DNA from: Paenirhizobium naphthalenivorans
GTDB lineage: Bacteria; Pseudomonadota; Alphaproteobacteria; Rhizobiales; Rhizobiaceae
NCBI RefSeq assembly: GCF_007992095.1
Contig: NZ_BJZP01000021.1
Coordinates: forward strand, 1-64,000
DNA: 64,000 bases
Direction: 5' to 3'
Shown: positions 48,998-59,369 of the stretch, in pieces
Layout: every line of letters begins with the position of its first letter
Numbering within the stretch: the first letter of the stretch is position 1
The notes under the pieces: generated by a model
The model's input: the letters and a program-made list of their open reading frames with translations, nothing else
Database searches by the model: none
What the model was told of the DNA's origin: nothing
Made by a program: the position numbers and the translations under genes

Positions 48998-49324
48998 GAA
49001 ATCTCGCCGCCTTTTGGTTTCCGCGTCGCGCGGTTTTTCCGTGGGTCTGCAAAACTAGCAGAGTTTGGTTAATTAGGAACCGCTTTGTTGGTACCCTCCC
49101 CCTGCTATCTTGGGGGTAGGCTATGATAGTCGTCATCCCGACAATTACACGAAGGCGTTAAAGTTCCACGGGCGAAGCTGGTTAACGCTGCTGCTCCTTG
49201 CATTCGATGGCGGCAAGGACAGGTGCTACACCTTGCAAGCAAATGCTCGACCTATATCTAATCTCGTCGCACTCACTTATCCCACAGACCTAACCTATGT
49301 CTTTGATCCGGAGCTCTTGTCCCC
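48998..49324. other. 327-base intergenic region between phaZ and the nitroreductase gene
   Basis: This region must carry the divergent promoters of phaZ and the nitroreductase gene. I see an AT-rich patch near 49065-49075 (GGTTAATTAGG) and a short hairpin of CCCCC (49098-49102) with GGGGG (49112-49116). A plus-strand frame from a TTG at 49110 to 49328 (72 codons) overlaps the nitroreductase start by four bases. It has no recognisable family and no SD, so I do not call it a gene. Confidence 0.5.
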
Positions 49325-49924
49325 ATGACCACCAGCAATAGTCGCACTTCCGAATTCGATATCGACCCGATCTTTCTCGATCGTTGGTCACCGCGCGCGT
49401 TTACCGGTGAGGCAATGGACGAAACGGTGCTGTTGACCATTCTCGAGGCTGCACACTGGGCGCCTTCGGCTAACAACTACCAGCCATGGCGCTTTGTCTA
49501 TGCGTTGAACAGCGAGCCTGAATGGGACCGCTTCGTCGGTCTGCTGAATGAATCAAACCAGGTCTGGGCAAAATCTGCCTCCGCGCTGGTCTTTCTTTTT
49601 TCCGATACGCTGAGCCGCAGGCATGACGGGTCAGAGCCCAGGCTGATGCGCAGTCACAGCTTCGACACGGGGGCGGCCTGGGCAATGATGTCGCTACAGG
49701 CACTTCGCTCGGGTTATCTCGCCCACGCCATGGCCGGTGTCGACTTCGACGAGGCGATCAAGGTGCTCGGCGCGCCGGTCGGCTTCCATGCCGAGGCTGC
49801 AGTGGCCATCGGCAAGCGCGCCGACCCGGCCGGTCTACCGGATCACCTCAAGGCCAGAGAAATGCCGAACGGGCGGAAAAAGCTCGCTGATGTCGCCTTT
49901 GCCCGCGGCTTTCCGGTCGGCTGA
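49325..49924 (+). CDS. Nitroreductase family protein
   Basis: A 199-residue FMN-dependent nitroreductase-fold protein. The FMN-binding N-terminus is RWSPRAFTGEAMDETVL, followed by EAAHWAPSANNYQPWRFVYA. The second half has ALRSGYLAHAMAGVDFDEA and the phosphate-contacting AVAIGKRADPAGLP. Substrates of such oxidoreductases vary (nitroaromatics, quinones, flavins) and cannot be predicted here. GGAG lies about 11 bases before the ATG. It is convergent with gyrB across a parS-like pair. Confidence 0.92.
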   Translation: MTTSNSRTSEFDIDPIFLDRWSPRAFTGEAMDETVLLTILEAAHWAPSANNYQPWRFVYALNSEPEWDRFVGLLNESNQVWAKSASALVFLFSDTLSRRHDGSEPRLMRSHSFDTGAAWAMMSLQALRSGYLAHAMAGVDFDEAIKVLGAPVGFHAEAAVAIGKRADPAGLPDHLKAREMPNGRKKLADVAFARGFPVG

Positions 49925-49942
49925 TCGTCCAGGTTAACGAAG

Positions 49943-49958
49943 TGTTTCACGTGAATCA
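49943..49958 (+). other. parS-like ParB binding site 1
   Basis: TGTTTCACGTGAATCA matches the bacterial parS consensus TGTTTCACGTGAAACA at 15 of 16 positions. It lies 19 bases after the nitroreductase stop and about 10.4 kb from oriC. The single deviation (A to T at position 14) creates GAATC, a GANTC methylation site at 49953-49957. Confidence 0.88.
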
Positions 49959-49968
49959 CTCCTTAGCC

Positions 49969-49984
49969 GGATTCACGTGAAACA
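49969..49984 (-). other. parS-like ParB binding site 2
   Basis: GGATTCACGTGAAACA on the plus strand matches parS at 14 of 16 positions with an intact CACGTG core. Together with site 1 it makes a perfect 15-bp inverted repeat (49943-49957 and 49970-49984) with a 12-base spacer; the centres are 26 bp apart. The GATTC at 49970-49974 is again a GANTC site. The pair lies between the convergent nitroreductase and gyrB stops, so the transcript could also fold into a terminator-like hairpin. Confidence 0.85.
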
Positions 49985-49990
49985 ACCTCA

Positions 49991-52426
<2,436 letters not shown>

Positions 52427-52529
52427 TCAGCAATCTTTCCAGTCAAATCTTCAAAAGGCCGGATCCTCGAATCACCGGCTTCAAGCGAATGAACTATAAG
52501 AGGTTTGAAGCAAGTTCCAAATGCGGGAT

Positions 52530-52552
52530 CCGCATATCCCGTGGATATGCGG
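52530..52552. repeat. Perfect hairpin between gyrB and the XRE gene
   Basis: CCGCATATCC (52530-52539) and GGATATGCGG (52543-52552) form a perfect 10-bp stem with a three-base loop (CGT). It lies 14 bases past the stop of the XRE regulator and about 100 bases upstream of the gyrB start. There is no T run on either side. It may terminate the mltA-smr-xre transcript or act in gyrB regulation. Confidence 0.55.
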
Positions 52553-52566
52553 CGTTTCTCGGGCCG

Positions 52567-52935
52567 TCAGGCCGGTTTTCCCGCCGCTTCAACCAAGTTT
52601 CTCAATTCTCGTACCACATCGGGCGAAAGGTGGCGAATCTTCAGCGCCAGTTCATTCGCCAAAGCGGTATATTCGGCGGGCATACCGGATGTATCGACGA
52701 TGACGCGCGGATGGGAGGCATCGGCCACCATGAACAATTCTTCCGCCTCGTCCCAAATGATGTTGAAATAGCCGGCGACACGCTGGAGAAAATCAAAATT
52801 CGGCCGGCCACGTCGTCCGTGCTCAAGGGCCGATAGGTAAGCCGGGGAAACGCCGATCGCCGCCGCCATTTCCTTTTGCGAGACGCCCTTGCGATCGCGC
52901 AGGCGCCGCAAGGCTTCGCCGAAGGGGGTTGTCAT
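52567..52935 (-). CDS. XRE-family transcriptional regulator
   Basis: A 122-residue DNA-binding protein. The helix-turn-helix is at about residues 6-60 (LRRLRDRKGVSQKEMAAAIG, then SPAYLSALEHG). The second half (about 70-118) is a helical region (AEYTALANELALKIRHL) with no recognised ligand domain. It is the last gene of the Tim44-mltA-smr-xre cluster and overlaps smr by four bases, a linkage conserved in rhizobia. Targets are unknown. Confidence 0.9.
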   Translation of the reverse strand: MTTPFGEALRRLRDRKGVSQKEMAAAIGVSPAYLSALEHGRRGRPNFDFLQRVAGYFNIIWDEAEELFMVADASHPRVIVDTSGMPAEYTALANELALKIRHLSPDVVRELRNLVEAAGKPA

Positions 52936-53486
52936 CGCCTTTCTCCCCCACCGCGTGACAGGCGGACATACAGAGCGCCCTCTCCGCCATGTTGCCGTGC
53001 CGCTGTCTCATAAGACGAAATGAGATAGCGGAATTCCGTCTTGGAAAACCACAGCGGCACGGCGCGCTTGAGGGCGCCGTCGCTGCCGAGCGAACTGCCC
53101 TTGCCGGTGATCACCAAGACATGGCGCAGACCGCGCTCGTGGGCCCGGATGAGAAAGTCGAGCAGGATGCCATGCGCCTCGCTCTGGATCAGACCGTGCA
53201 GATCGATCCGCGCTTCGAGCGCCAGGTGACCGCGGGAGAGCTTGCGCTTCACCGGCTTTTCCAGCGGATGATGAGTACCGCCCGGTTTTTTCTGTGGCAA
53301 CGAATTCTCGGGCTGCCCGGAACTGTCGATATCCGGTTTGCTCACAACCGATGGCGCCGTGGGCTCACTGAACTCTTCCTCGAACTCCAGCAAATCCTGG
53401 AGCCGGCCTGGCATGGGTCGCGTCGAGCGCGCTACCTTGCCCCAGAGGATGCGATCTTCCGCGTTCAGTTTTCCTTTTCCCGTCAC
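52932..53486 (-). CDS. Smr/MutS2 domain protein
   Basis: A 184-residue protein with a C-terminal Smr domain (about residues 88-175): LEARIDLHGLIQSEAHGIL carries the DLHG motif and HVLVITGKGSS the TGKG motif. Stand-alone Smr proteins have nicking endonuclease or RNase activity and act in DNA or ribosome quality control. The N-terminal half is low-complexity and probably disordered. It overlaps mltA upstream and the XRE gene downstream by four bases each (ATGA), so the three are translationally coupled. Confidence 0.92.
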   Translation of the reverse strand: MTGKGKLNAEDRILWGKVARSTRPMPGRLQDLLEFEEEFSEPTAPSVVSKPDIDSSGQPENSLPQKKPGGTHHPLEKPVKRKLSRGHLALEARIDLHGLIQSEAHGILLDFLIRAHERGLRHVLVITGKGSSLGSDGALKRAVPLWFSKTEFRYLISSYETAARQHGGEGALYVRLSRGGGERR

Positions 53487-54589
53487 CCGCCGAACCTCGA
53501 TGCCGCTTGCTTCGGAACGAGTATATAGAAATCGGCGGCGTTGCGCACGGCACCAGCCAGGTCTCCGGCCCGCTCACCCGAGCCTGTAAAAATATCACCG
53601 CGTGCGGGCCCAACGATGGCCGTTCCGGTTTCGAGCGCCAGCATCAGTCGCGCGAAGGGACGCCCCTCATCAAGGCGTGTCAGGCTCTCGGCGTGGATAA
53701 AGAACGGATAGCCGAAGCTGTGGATCTTACGGTCGACGGCGAGCGAGCGGCCGGCGACCAGTGGCACCTTGGCGGCGGCGATCGGTCCAAGGGCGCTGTC
53801 TTCGACCTCTGCTTCCCGGAAGAAAATGTAGGACCGATTGTGCCAGAGAACCTCGTCCACGCTATCTGGATGCGCCGCCAGCCAGGCGCGGATCGACTGC
53901 ATGGAAATCTCAGAAAGCGGGATCTCGCCCCGCTCGACCAGAAACCGGCCGATCCCCGAAAACGGATGTCCGGCCTTCGCCGCAAAGGTGACGCGGGTCT
54001 GCCGGCCGTCGCCAAAGCAGAGCCGGGCAGCCCCTTGGACATGAGCGAAGAACACATCGACCTTCGATTTGGCCCAGGCAATCTCCAGCCCCCTGCCCTC
54101 CAGGTAGCCCTGATCGATAGCGCGACGATCGGGATAGGCGGCAATGCCGCTTCCCGTCGCAAGGCCAAAAGCATAACTCTGGTCGAGTTCGGGTGGCCGG
54201 TTGCTATCGTCTACGTCGATAAGATCGTCAGGACGGCGATAGAAGGGGAAACAGTAGACGGAATCCGGCCGTGGGGAGACCTCGACCTCCGGCTCGTAGA
54301 AGGCGGTAACGAACCCGCGCGCGCCGTCCGCCAGATCGATTGCGAACGGCCGGCACTCAGCCTCGAAGAACGCCCGGGCTTGCGTCGCATTCTCTGGCTG
54401 CACATTTGCCGCCGCATCCAGCAAGGGTATGAGATCATCAGAGGACAAACCGCTCAACCCGGTACGATAGGGCTTTTCCTCAAGAATATGCCTTCGACAG
54501 GCCGCAAGGGCGGAAAACAGTGGGCTCGGATCATCCTCGGCCCAGCCCGGCAGCGCATCGAAGCCGACCGGCCGAAGACGGAACTCCAT
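53483..54589 (-). CDS. mltA: MltA-type lytic transglycosylase
   Basis: A 368-residue murein transglycosylase A. The MltA insert domain includes FVTAFYEPEVEVSPRP and FPFYRRPDDLI. The C-terminal 3D (double-psi barrel) domain has its catalytic aspartates in LALETGTAIVGPARGD and RAGDLAGAVRNAADFYILVP. The enzyme cleaves glycan strands to 1,6-anhydro-MurNAc products, which could feed the recycling route at 31.7-34 kb. Unlike E. coli MltA, no signal peptide or lipobox is visible at this start (MEFRLRPVGFDALPG), so export is unexplained. Confidence 0.9.
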   Translation of the reverse strand: MEFRLRPVGFDALPGWAEDDPSPLFSALAACRRHILEEKPYRTGLSGLSSDDLIPLLDAAANVQPENATQARAFFEAECRPFAIDLADGARGFVTAFYEPEVEVSPRPDSVYCFPFYRRPDDLIDVDDSNRPPELDQSYAFGLATGSGIAAYPDRRAIDQGYLEGRGLEIAWAKSKVDVFFAHVQGAARLCFGDGRQTRVTFAAKAGHPFSGIGRFLVERGEIPLSEISMQSIRAWLAAHPDSVDEVLWHNRSYIFFREAEVEDSALGPIAAAKVPLVAGRSLAVDRKIHSFGYPFFIHAESLTRLDEGRPFARLMLALETGTAIVGPARGDIFTGSGERAGDLAGAVRNAADFYILVPKQAASRFGG

Positions 54590-54599
54590 GACTTAGCCC

Positions 54600-55295
54600 T
54601 CATGCATCCGCTTCGGTGGCGACCAGCTTCCAGTTGGGATCGCGCGAGCGAATGTCGCGGGCGAATGTCCATAGATCATTGACTTCGGTGACCTGCTCTG
54701 CGTCGCCATCGATCAGCGTACCGGCCTTGTCAAAGGTCGCACTGATCAGCTGGCAGAGGATGCGAACGGTGATCTGCTCTTCATTGTCGCGCACCACGGC
54801 CTGGGTGATCTCGGCCTTCTCGATACCGACAAAGGTCGATTTCACCACCTCGCCGCGGGATTCGCGGTCGGCGATCACCGACTCGAAACCCTCGAACACT
54901 TCGCGTGACAGCAGCCCTTTCAGCGTCTTGCGATCGCCATCGGCAAAAGCCATGACGATCATCTCATAGGCCATGCGCGCTCCGTTGAGAAATTCCTTCG
55001 GATTGAAACTCGGATCGTGCTGGACCAATTCGCGCAGCGCGCTATTGAGCGCCGTGTCCGGCTTGGCAAAGGCATCGATCGCGGCGAAACTTTCGTCGCC
55101 TGCGTCATCACGTTTCGGCAGGGTCACCACCTTGCTGTCATCGCTACCTGGGCCCTTGGCCAGATCGCGTGGGCTATAGGGATCGAACGGCGGCTTCTCG
55201 TTGCCTGTCCGACGACCCAGCACGCTACGCAGCTGAAGAAAAATCAGAACAGCAGCAACAAGAAAGAAGAGAGTGACAAAATCGTTGGAGCCCAT
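54600..55295 (-). CDS. Tim44/TimA-domain membrane-anchored protein
   Basis: A 231-residue protein with an N-terminal membrane anchor (NDFVTLFFLVAAVLIFLQLR, about residues 4-23), a charged linker, and a C-terminal Tim44-like domain (about 85-231; MAYEMIVMAFADGDRKTLKGL, ending WKLVATEA). It is the bacterial relative (TimA) of the mitochondrial import-motor adaptor Tim44. The bacterial function is not established. It is divergent from fxsA and heads the Tim44-mltA-smr-xre cluster, ten bases before mltA. Confidence 0.9.
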   Translation of the reverse strand: MGSNDFVTLFFLVAAVLIFLQLRSVLGRRTGNEKPPFDPYSPRDLAKGPGSDDSKVVTLPKRDDAGDESFAAIDAFAKPDTALNSALRELVQHDPSFNPKEFLNGARMAYEMIVMAFADGDRKTLKGLLSREVFEGFESVIADRESRGEVVKSTFVGIEKAEITQAVVRDNEEQITVRILCQLISATFDKAGTLIDGDAEQVTEVNDLWTFARDIRSRDPNWKLVATEADA

Positions 55296-55450
55296 GGCAA
55301 TCAGTCGGCCTTGTTTAAATTTTAGGTCGTGTCACCCATATAGTCTGCGAATGCTGATCATTCAAATAGCCAATCGGCTTTCTTTGATAAGCCCCATCAT
55401 CCTTCCTCGCGTCTGAGACCCCGACGCGAGATCTGACCGGAGTGACCGAA

Positions 55451-55957
55451 ATGCGCCTGCCGCTCGCGATCCTGTTCTTCCTGCCGCTTGCGGAGATTGC
55501 TGCCTTCGTCGTGGTGGGCAAATATATAGGCGTGTTGGCCACGCTCGGTCTGACTGTCCTCACCGGTGTCGTCGGGCTCTCGTTACTGCGTGTGCAAGGC
55601 GCCGGCATTCTTCGCAGGCTTCAAAGCGAAAGCCGCAACGGCGCCGATCCAGGGCGCGAAATCGTGCATGGCGCGATGATCGTCATTGCTGCGTTCCTGC
55701 TAATCATCCCAGGTTTCCTGACAGACATCGTCGGCATCCTTCTGTTCTTGCCCTTCATCCGTGATTTTGCCTGGAAACTGGTTAAGCCGCATGTGGCGGT
55801 CGTGCGGGAAAGCCGCTTCTCCTATCAAGCCTCCTCGTCCACCTCGAACGACCAAAGCCCGTCCGAATCGACAACGATCGATCTCGACGAGAATGACTTT
55901 CATCGCGGTCCGAACCGCCAATCGCCCTGGTCGCTTGACAAAGGTCGCAAGGATTGA
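55451..55957 (+). CDS. fxsA: FxsA family membrane protein
   Basis: A 168-residue FxsA-like protein with hydrophobic segments at about residues 3-22 (LPLAILFFLPLAEIAAFVVV), 27-45 (GVLATLGLTVLTGVVGLSLL) and 75-100 (MIVIAAFLLIIPGFLTDIVG). PGFLTDIVG is the family signature. I use ATG 55451, which has GGAG eight bases upstream; a GTG at 55442 is also in frame. In E. coli FxsA modulates F-factor exclusion of phage T7; its native role is unknown. It is followed by secB on the same strand. Confidence 0.9.
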   Translation: MRLPLAILFFLPLAEIAAFVVVGKYIGVLATLGLTVLTGVVGLSLLRVQGAGILRRLQSESRNGADPGREIVHGAMIVIAAFLLIIPGFLTDIVGILLFLPFIRDFAWKLVKPHVAVVRESRFSYQASSSTSNDQSPSESTTIDLDENDFHRGPNRQSPWSLDKGRKD

Positions 55958-56047
55958 CTCACAGGGTCAGCCCATTGGGGCCAGGGTTGTAAGGCCTGTG
56001 GCAAAATGGTAGATGGCCTCACCAAATCAAGCTGTGAGGAACGCCCA

Positions 56048-56524
56048 ATGGCCGACGACAATCAGGGAACTGGAAGCCCTTCCCTCAACATTCTTGCCCA
56101 GTACATCAAGGATCTTTCGTTTGAAAATCCCGGTGCACCGCGTTCGCTGCAGTCGCGCGACAAAGCCCCGGCAATCAACATCAACGTCAATGTCAACGCC
56201 AATCCGCTGACGGATTCCGATTTTGATGTCGTCCTGGCGCTCACTGCTGAAGCTAAGGAAGGCGACAAGGTTTTGTTCGCGGCCGAGCTTGTCTATGGCG
56301 GCGTTTTCCGCGTCACTGGCTTTCCGCAGGAACACATGCTGCCGGTCCTCTTCATCGAGTGCCCGCGCTTGCTCTTCCCATTCGCCCGCCAGATCATTGC
56401 CGATGCGACCCGCAATGGTGGCTTCCCGCCACTCCTGATCGATCCGATCGATTTCGCTCAGATGTTCGCCCAGCGTGTCGCCGAAGAACAGGCTCGCGCC
56501 AAGGTTCAGGCTGTACCTAACTGA
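56048..56524 (+). CDS. secB: Protein-export chaperone SecB
   Basis: A 158-residue SecB, the tetrameric cytosolic chaperone that keeps preproteins unfolded and delivers them to SecA. Family stretches are [13 protein letters not shown] near the N-terminus, the alternating strand [10 protein letters not shown], and [32 protein letters not shown]. The ATG at 56048 has GAGGA upstream. It has a strong terminator and is convergent with dnaQ. The secB-dnaQ neighbourhood is the same as next to the Caulobacter origin. Confidence 0.97.
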   Translation: MADDNQGTGSPSLNILAQYIKDLSFENPGAPRSLQSRDKAPAININVNVNANPLTDSDFDVVLALTAEAKEGDKVLFAAELVYGGVFRVTGFPQEHMLPVLFIECPRLLFPFARQIIADATRNGGFPPLLIDPIDFAQMFAQRVAEEQARAKVQAVPN

Positions 56525-56550
56525 TTTAGGCGACGGTCTTGAAAGTGCTC

Positions 56551-56578
56551 AAAGCCCGGTCTCGTGACCGGGCTTTTT
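56551..56578. terminator. Convergent terminator between secB and dnaQ
   Basis: AAAGCCCGGTC (56551-56561) pairs with GACCGGGCTTT (56566-56576) across TCGT, a perfect 11-bp stem ending in TTTTT on the plus strand and TTT on the minus strand. It lies between the convergent secB and dnaQ stops and can serve both. Confidence 0.93.
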
Positions 56579-56579
56579 A

Positions 56580-57281
56580 TTACGCGCCGTATTTCCCCCA
56601 GATCGCCTTTTGCCCAAGCCGTGCCACAAGGCCTGCATGGCCCTGCATTTCTGCGGCCGAGATCCGCGGCGGCAGAGGGCGGGGCCGCTCGTAGCTCACC
56701 TCGATGACCTCGGTCTCCTCACTGCCTCGCTCACGCCCTTCCTGCACCGGCATCAGGCCGAAAGTTGCCTGGCGACCACCAAGCATCTCAATGTAGACTT
56801 CGGCAAGCAGCTCGGAGTCGAGCAGCGCTCCGTGCTTGGTGCGATGCGAATTGTCGATGCCATAACGGCGGCACAGCGCGTCAAGCGAATTGGGGCCCAT
56901 GGGATGCTTGCGCCGAGCCAGCGCCAGCGTATCCACAACCAGCTCGCCCGGCACTGCCTCGCGCCCGATCCTCGCGAACTCGGCATTGATGAAGGTCATA
57001 TCGAAGGTGGCGTTATGCGCCACCCAGCGCGCGCCGTCGAAGAACTCCACCAGTTCGTCGATGATCTGGTCGAAGGTCGGCTTGTCTTTCAGGAAATCGT
57101 CGGTGATCCCATGGACGGCGAGAGCGTCCGGATGAACCCGCCGATCACCGGGATTAATATAAACATGGAAACTGCGCCCGGTCGGAAAATGGTTAAACAA
57201 TTCGATGCCGCCAATTTCGATGACGCGATCGTTCTTGAACTCAAGGCCAGTGGTTTCCGTATCGAAGACGATCTCACGCAT
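56580..57281 (-). CDS. dnaQ: DNA polymerase III epsilon subunit (proofreading exonuclease)
   Basis: A 233-residue DEDDh 3'-5' exonuclease. Exo I is FDTETTGLE at residues 5-13, exo II is WVAHNATFDMTF and exo III is HGALLDSELLA. The C-terminal tail (about 185-233) would bind the polymerase alpha subunit. It starts eight bases inside the coaE end, making the last gene of PPSR-maf-aroE-coaE-dnaQ on the minus strand, reading away from the predicted origin. Confidence 0.96.
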   Translation of the reverse strand: MREIVFDTETTGLEFKNDRVIEIGGIELFNHFPTGRSFHVYINPGDRRVHPDALAVHGITDDFLKDKPTFDQIIDELVEFFDGARWVAHNATFDMTFINAEFARIGREAVPGELVVDTLALARRKHPMGPNSLDALCRRYGIDNSHRTKHGALLDSELLAEVYIEMLGGRQATFGLMPVQEGRERGSEETEVIEVSYERPRPLPPRISAAEMQGHAGLVARLGQKAIWGKYGA

Positions 57282-57879
57282 TCGGCATTTTCTCCTTGCC
57301 AGCTCTCAGTTCAGCAATGATCTGTCGCACGCGTTCCCTGGCCGCGTCCACACCATGGCCTGTATCGATGACAAAATCCGCTCTCAGGCGCTTTTCAGCA
57401 TCCGGCATCTGCCGCGACAAGATCATTTCAAATTTCTCTGCCGTCATTCCCGGCCTTTCGAGCACGCGCTGCCGCTGGATAGCCGCGTCACAGCTCACCA
57501 CCACGATCTTATCGACACGCGAGGCGTTGCCGGTCTCGAATAGCAGTGGAATGTCTAGGACGACCATGTCGGCACCCGCGATACGCTGGAGTTCGAGAAA
57601 ATGCTTTTCCCGCTCGCGCACCAGCGGATGGACGATCTCTTCAAGATCCCGAAATTTATCCGGATTCTTCGCCAGATTCTCCGCGAGTAATTTGCGGTCG
57701 ACCACCTCATCCCTGATGGCGTCGGGAAACAGCTTGCCGACCTCTTTGACCGCTTCGCCGCGATAGAGATCATGCACCATCTGATCGGCGTCGTTGACCG
57801 GAATTCCGGCCTCGGCAAAAAGGCTCGCAGTCGTCGACTTGCCCATACCAATGGATCCAGTGAGACCGAGAACGATCAT
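57274..57879 (-). CDS. coaE: Dephospho-CoA kinase
   Basis: A 201-residue P-loop kinase for the last step of coenzyme A synthesis. The P-loop is [17 protein letters not shown] at residues 5-21, followed by [12 protein letters not shown] and the lid stretch DIPLLFETG. It overlaps aroE upstream by four bases and dnaQ downstream by eight. The window also encodes CoaA, the first enzyme of the pathway, 38 kb away. Confidence 0.97.
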   Translation of the reverse strand: MIVLGLTGSIGMGKSTTASLFAEAGIPVNDADQMVHDLYRGEAVKEVGKLFPDAIRDEVVDRKLLAENLAKNPDKFRDLEEIVHPLVREREKHFLELQRIAGADMVVLDIPLLFETGNASRVDKIVVVSCDAAIQRQRVLERPGMTAEKFEMILSRQMPDAEKRLRADFVIDTGHGVDAARERVRQIIAELRAGKEKMPNA

Positions 57880-58736
57880 CCGTGCGCCTCCATATCGGCT
57901 ATGACCAGGGCCCGTAGAACCTCGTCAACGACAGGCCGCTTGCCGAACCATTTTTCAAAGCCAGGAACCGCTTGATGCAAGAGCATGCCCAGACCATCAA
58001 CAGTCGCCAAACCTACTCTTTCGGCCTGATCGAGAAACGCGGTCTTCAGTGGCACATAGACAATGTCGGTAACGACCGCATCAGATTCCAGGCTGTGAAA
58101 GGGCAGAATAGGTGCTGGATCCCCGTCCATGCCAAGCGACGTCGTATTGACGAAGAAGTCAGCACCCTGCATCACCTCGGCACAAGCTTCCATGGCATGC
58201 GGGTAGACGCGCGGTCCGAAACGGTGCGCCAGCTCCCTCGCCCGCTCAAGCGTTCGATTGACGACATGGATCTCCCTGAACCCCCTTTCACGCAACGCTT
58301 GAATGACCGCCCGGCTCGCGCCGCCGGCGCCGAGCACGACGGCTGTCTCGCCACGATCCCAACCCAGATGACGATCATCGAGATTGGATGTAAAGCCGAT
58401 CCCATCCGTATTCGTCGCCTTAAGCTTGCCATCGTCGACCCAGAGTGTATTGGCCGCGCCCAGCTCATCGGTCAGTGCATCCGTTTCATCGGCCAGTGCG
58501 TGCGCAGCCTCCTTATGAGGAATGGTTACATTGCCGCCACAATAGCCAAGCGCCCCGCTTTTTACGCCTGCGATGAAATCGGCAAAATCCTCGGGAGAGA
58601 CAGCCACGCGTTCATAGGTCCCGACAATACCCATAGTTTTCAGCCAATGACCATGTATCAATGGCGAGCGCGAGTGTTTGATCGGGTAGCCGACAACAAA
58701 GGCATGATGGTTAATTGTTTCACGTGAATCAGACAT
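57876..58736 (-). CDS. aroE: Shikimate dehydrogenase
   Basis: A 286-residue NADP-dependent enzyme that reduces 3-dehydroshikimate to shikimate. The substrate site is [13 protein letters not shown] and the catalytic lysine is in [17 protein letters not shown] and NTDGIGF also line the active site. The Rossmann loop is [15 protein letters not shown] and the NADP-binding strand ends [11 protein letters not shown] 58736 ([11 protein letters not shown]) overlaps the maf stop by eight bases. Codons 2-7 are made of a parS-like sequence, so the N-terminal residues double as a ParB site. Confidence 0.95.
   Translation of the reverse strand: MSDSRETINHHAFVVGYPIKHSRSPLIHGHWLKTMGIVGTYERVAVSPEDFADFIAGVKSGALGYCGGNVTIPHKEAAHALADETDALTDELGAANTLWVDDGKLKATNTDGIGFTSNLDDRHLGWDRGETAVVLGAGGASRAVIQALRERGFREIHVVNRTLERARELAHRFGPRVYPHAMEACAEVMQGADFFVNTTSLGMDGDPAPILPFHSLESDAVVTDIVYVPLKTAFLDQAERVGLATVDGLGMLLHQAVPGFEKWFGKRPVVDEVLRALVIADMEAHG
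58716..58731 (+). other. parS-like ParB binding site 3, inside the aroE/maf junction
   Basis: TGTTTCACGTGAATCA matches parS at 15 of 16 positions, identical to site 1. It lies within the first codons of aroE and over the maf stop, about 1.5 kb from the oriC region. The GAATC at 58726-58730 is a GANTC site. The exact 16-base repetition of site 1, in coding DNA 8.8 kb away, makes chance unlikely. Confidence 0.85.
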
Positions 58737-59328
58737 CGATTTCTCCAAGCGCCCGCAACCGTTCCAGCAATGGTAACAAGGGGAGTCCGAGTATCGTGAA
58801 ATAGTCGCCCAAGATCGTAGTGAATAGCTGGATTCCGATTCCTTCAAGCTGGTAGCAACCGACGCTTCTCATCACCGCCTCGCCGCAACGCTCCAGATAG
58901 TCATCGAGAAAATCCTCGGAAAAATCACGCATCGTCAGATCCGCTATCGAAACGTGACGCCAGATTTCCGCGCCGTCCCGCACCAGAACCACACCACTGT
59001 TCAGCCGATGCGTCTTGCCCCTCAAAGCTTGCAGATTTGTCCGTGCTTCCACGCGGTCGCTCGGTTTGTGAAAGACCTCCTGTCCAAGCGACATGGTCTG
59101 GTCACAACCGACGACGAGCGCTCCTGGAAAACGGTCGCTGACTTCGAGCGCCTTTTGTAAGGCAAGTTCAACCGCGAGTTCGGCTGGCCCTAGACTGCGG
59201 TGTTCAATCGACCGCTCCACTGCCCGTTCATCGATCGCGGCGGCAACCGCTGCAAAAGCGAGGCCGGCATTTTCCATCAGCGTCCGGCGTGATTGGCTCG
59301 CTGAGGCAAGCACGAGTGTTTCAGCCAT
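58729..59328 (-). CDS. maf: Maf family nucleotide pyrophosphatase
   Basis: A 199-residue Maf/ASMTL-like nucleoside triphosphate pyrophosphatase that hydrolyses canonical or modified NTPs (dTTP/UTP-type in several homologues) and is linked to septum control. The signature [15 protein letters not shown] is near the N-terminus, with [11 protein letters not shown] and [13 protein letters not shown] further on. ATG 59328 ([11 protein letters not shown]) gives family length. It lies 41 bases after the PPSR gene and overlaps aroE. Confidence 0.94.
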   Translation of the reverse strand: MAETLVLASASQSRRTLMENAGLAFAAVAAAIDERAVERSIEHRSLGPAELAVELALQKALEVSDRFPGALVVGCDQTMSLGQEVFHKPSDRVEARTNLQALRGKTHRLNSGVVLVRDGAEIWRHVSIADLTMRDFSEDFLDDYLERCGEAVMRSVGCYQLEGIGIQLFTTILGDYFTILGLPLLPLLERLRALGEIDV

Positions 59329-59369
59329 GACGGCAGCATCCTTGGAAACGGTTAACCCTGGGAATCGGA

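Noticed and set aside
49276..49286. TTATCCCACA as a DnaA box
   Set aside because: It needs an inserted C to match the consensus and stands alone.
53692..53700. CGTGGATAA as a DnaA box
   Set aside because: An 8/9 match inside the mltA coding sequence with no companions; expected by chance.
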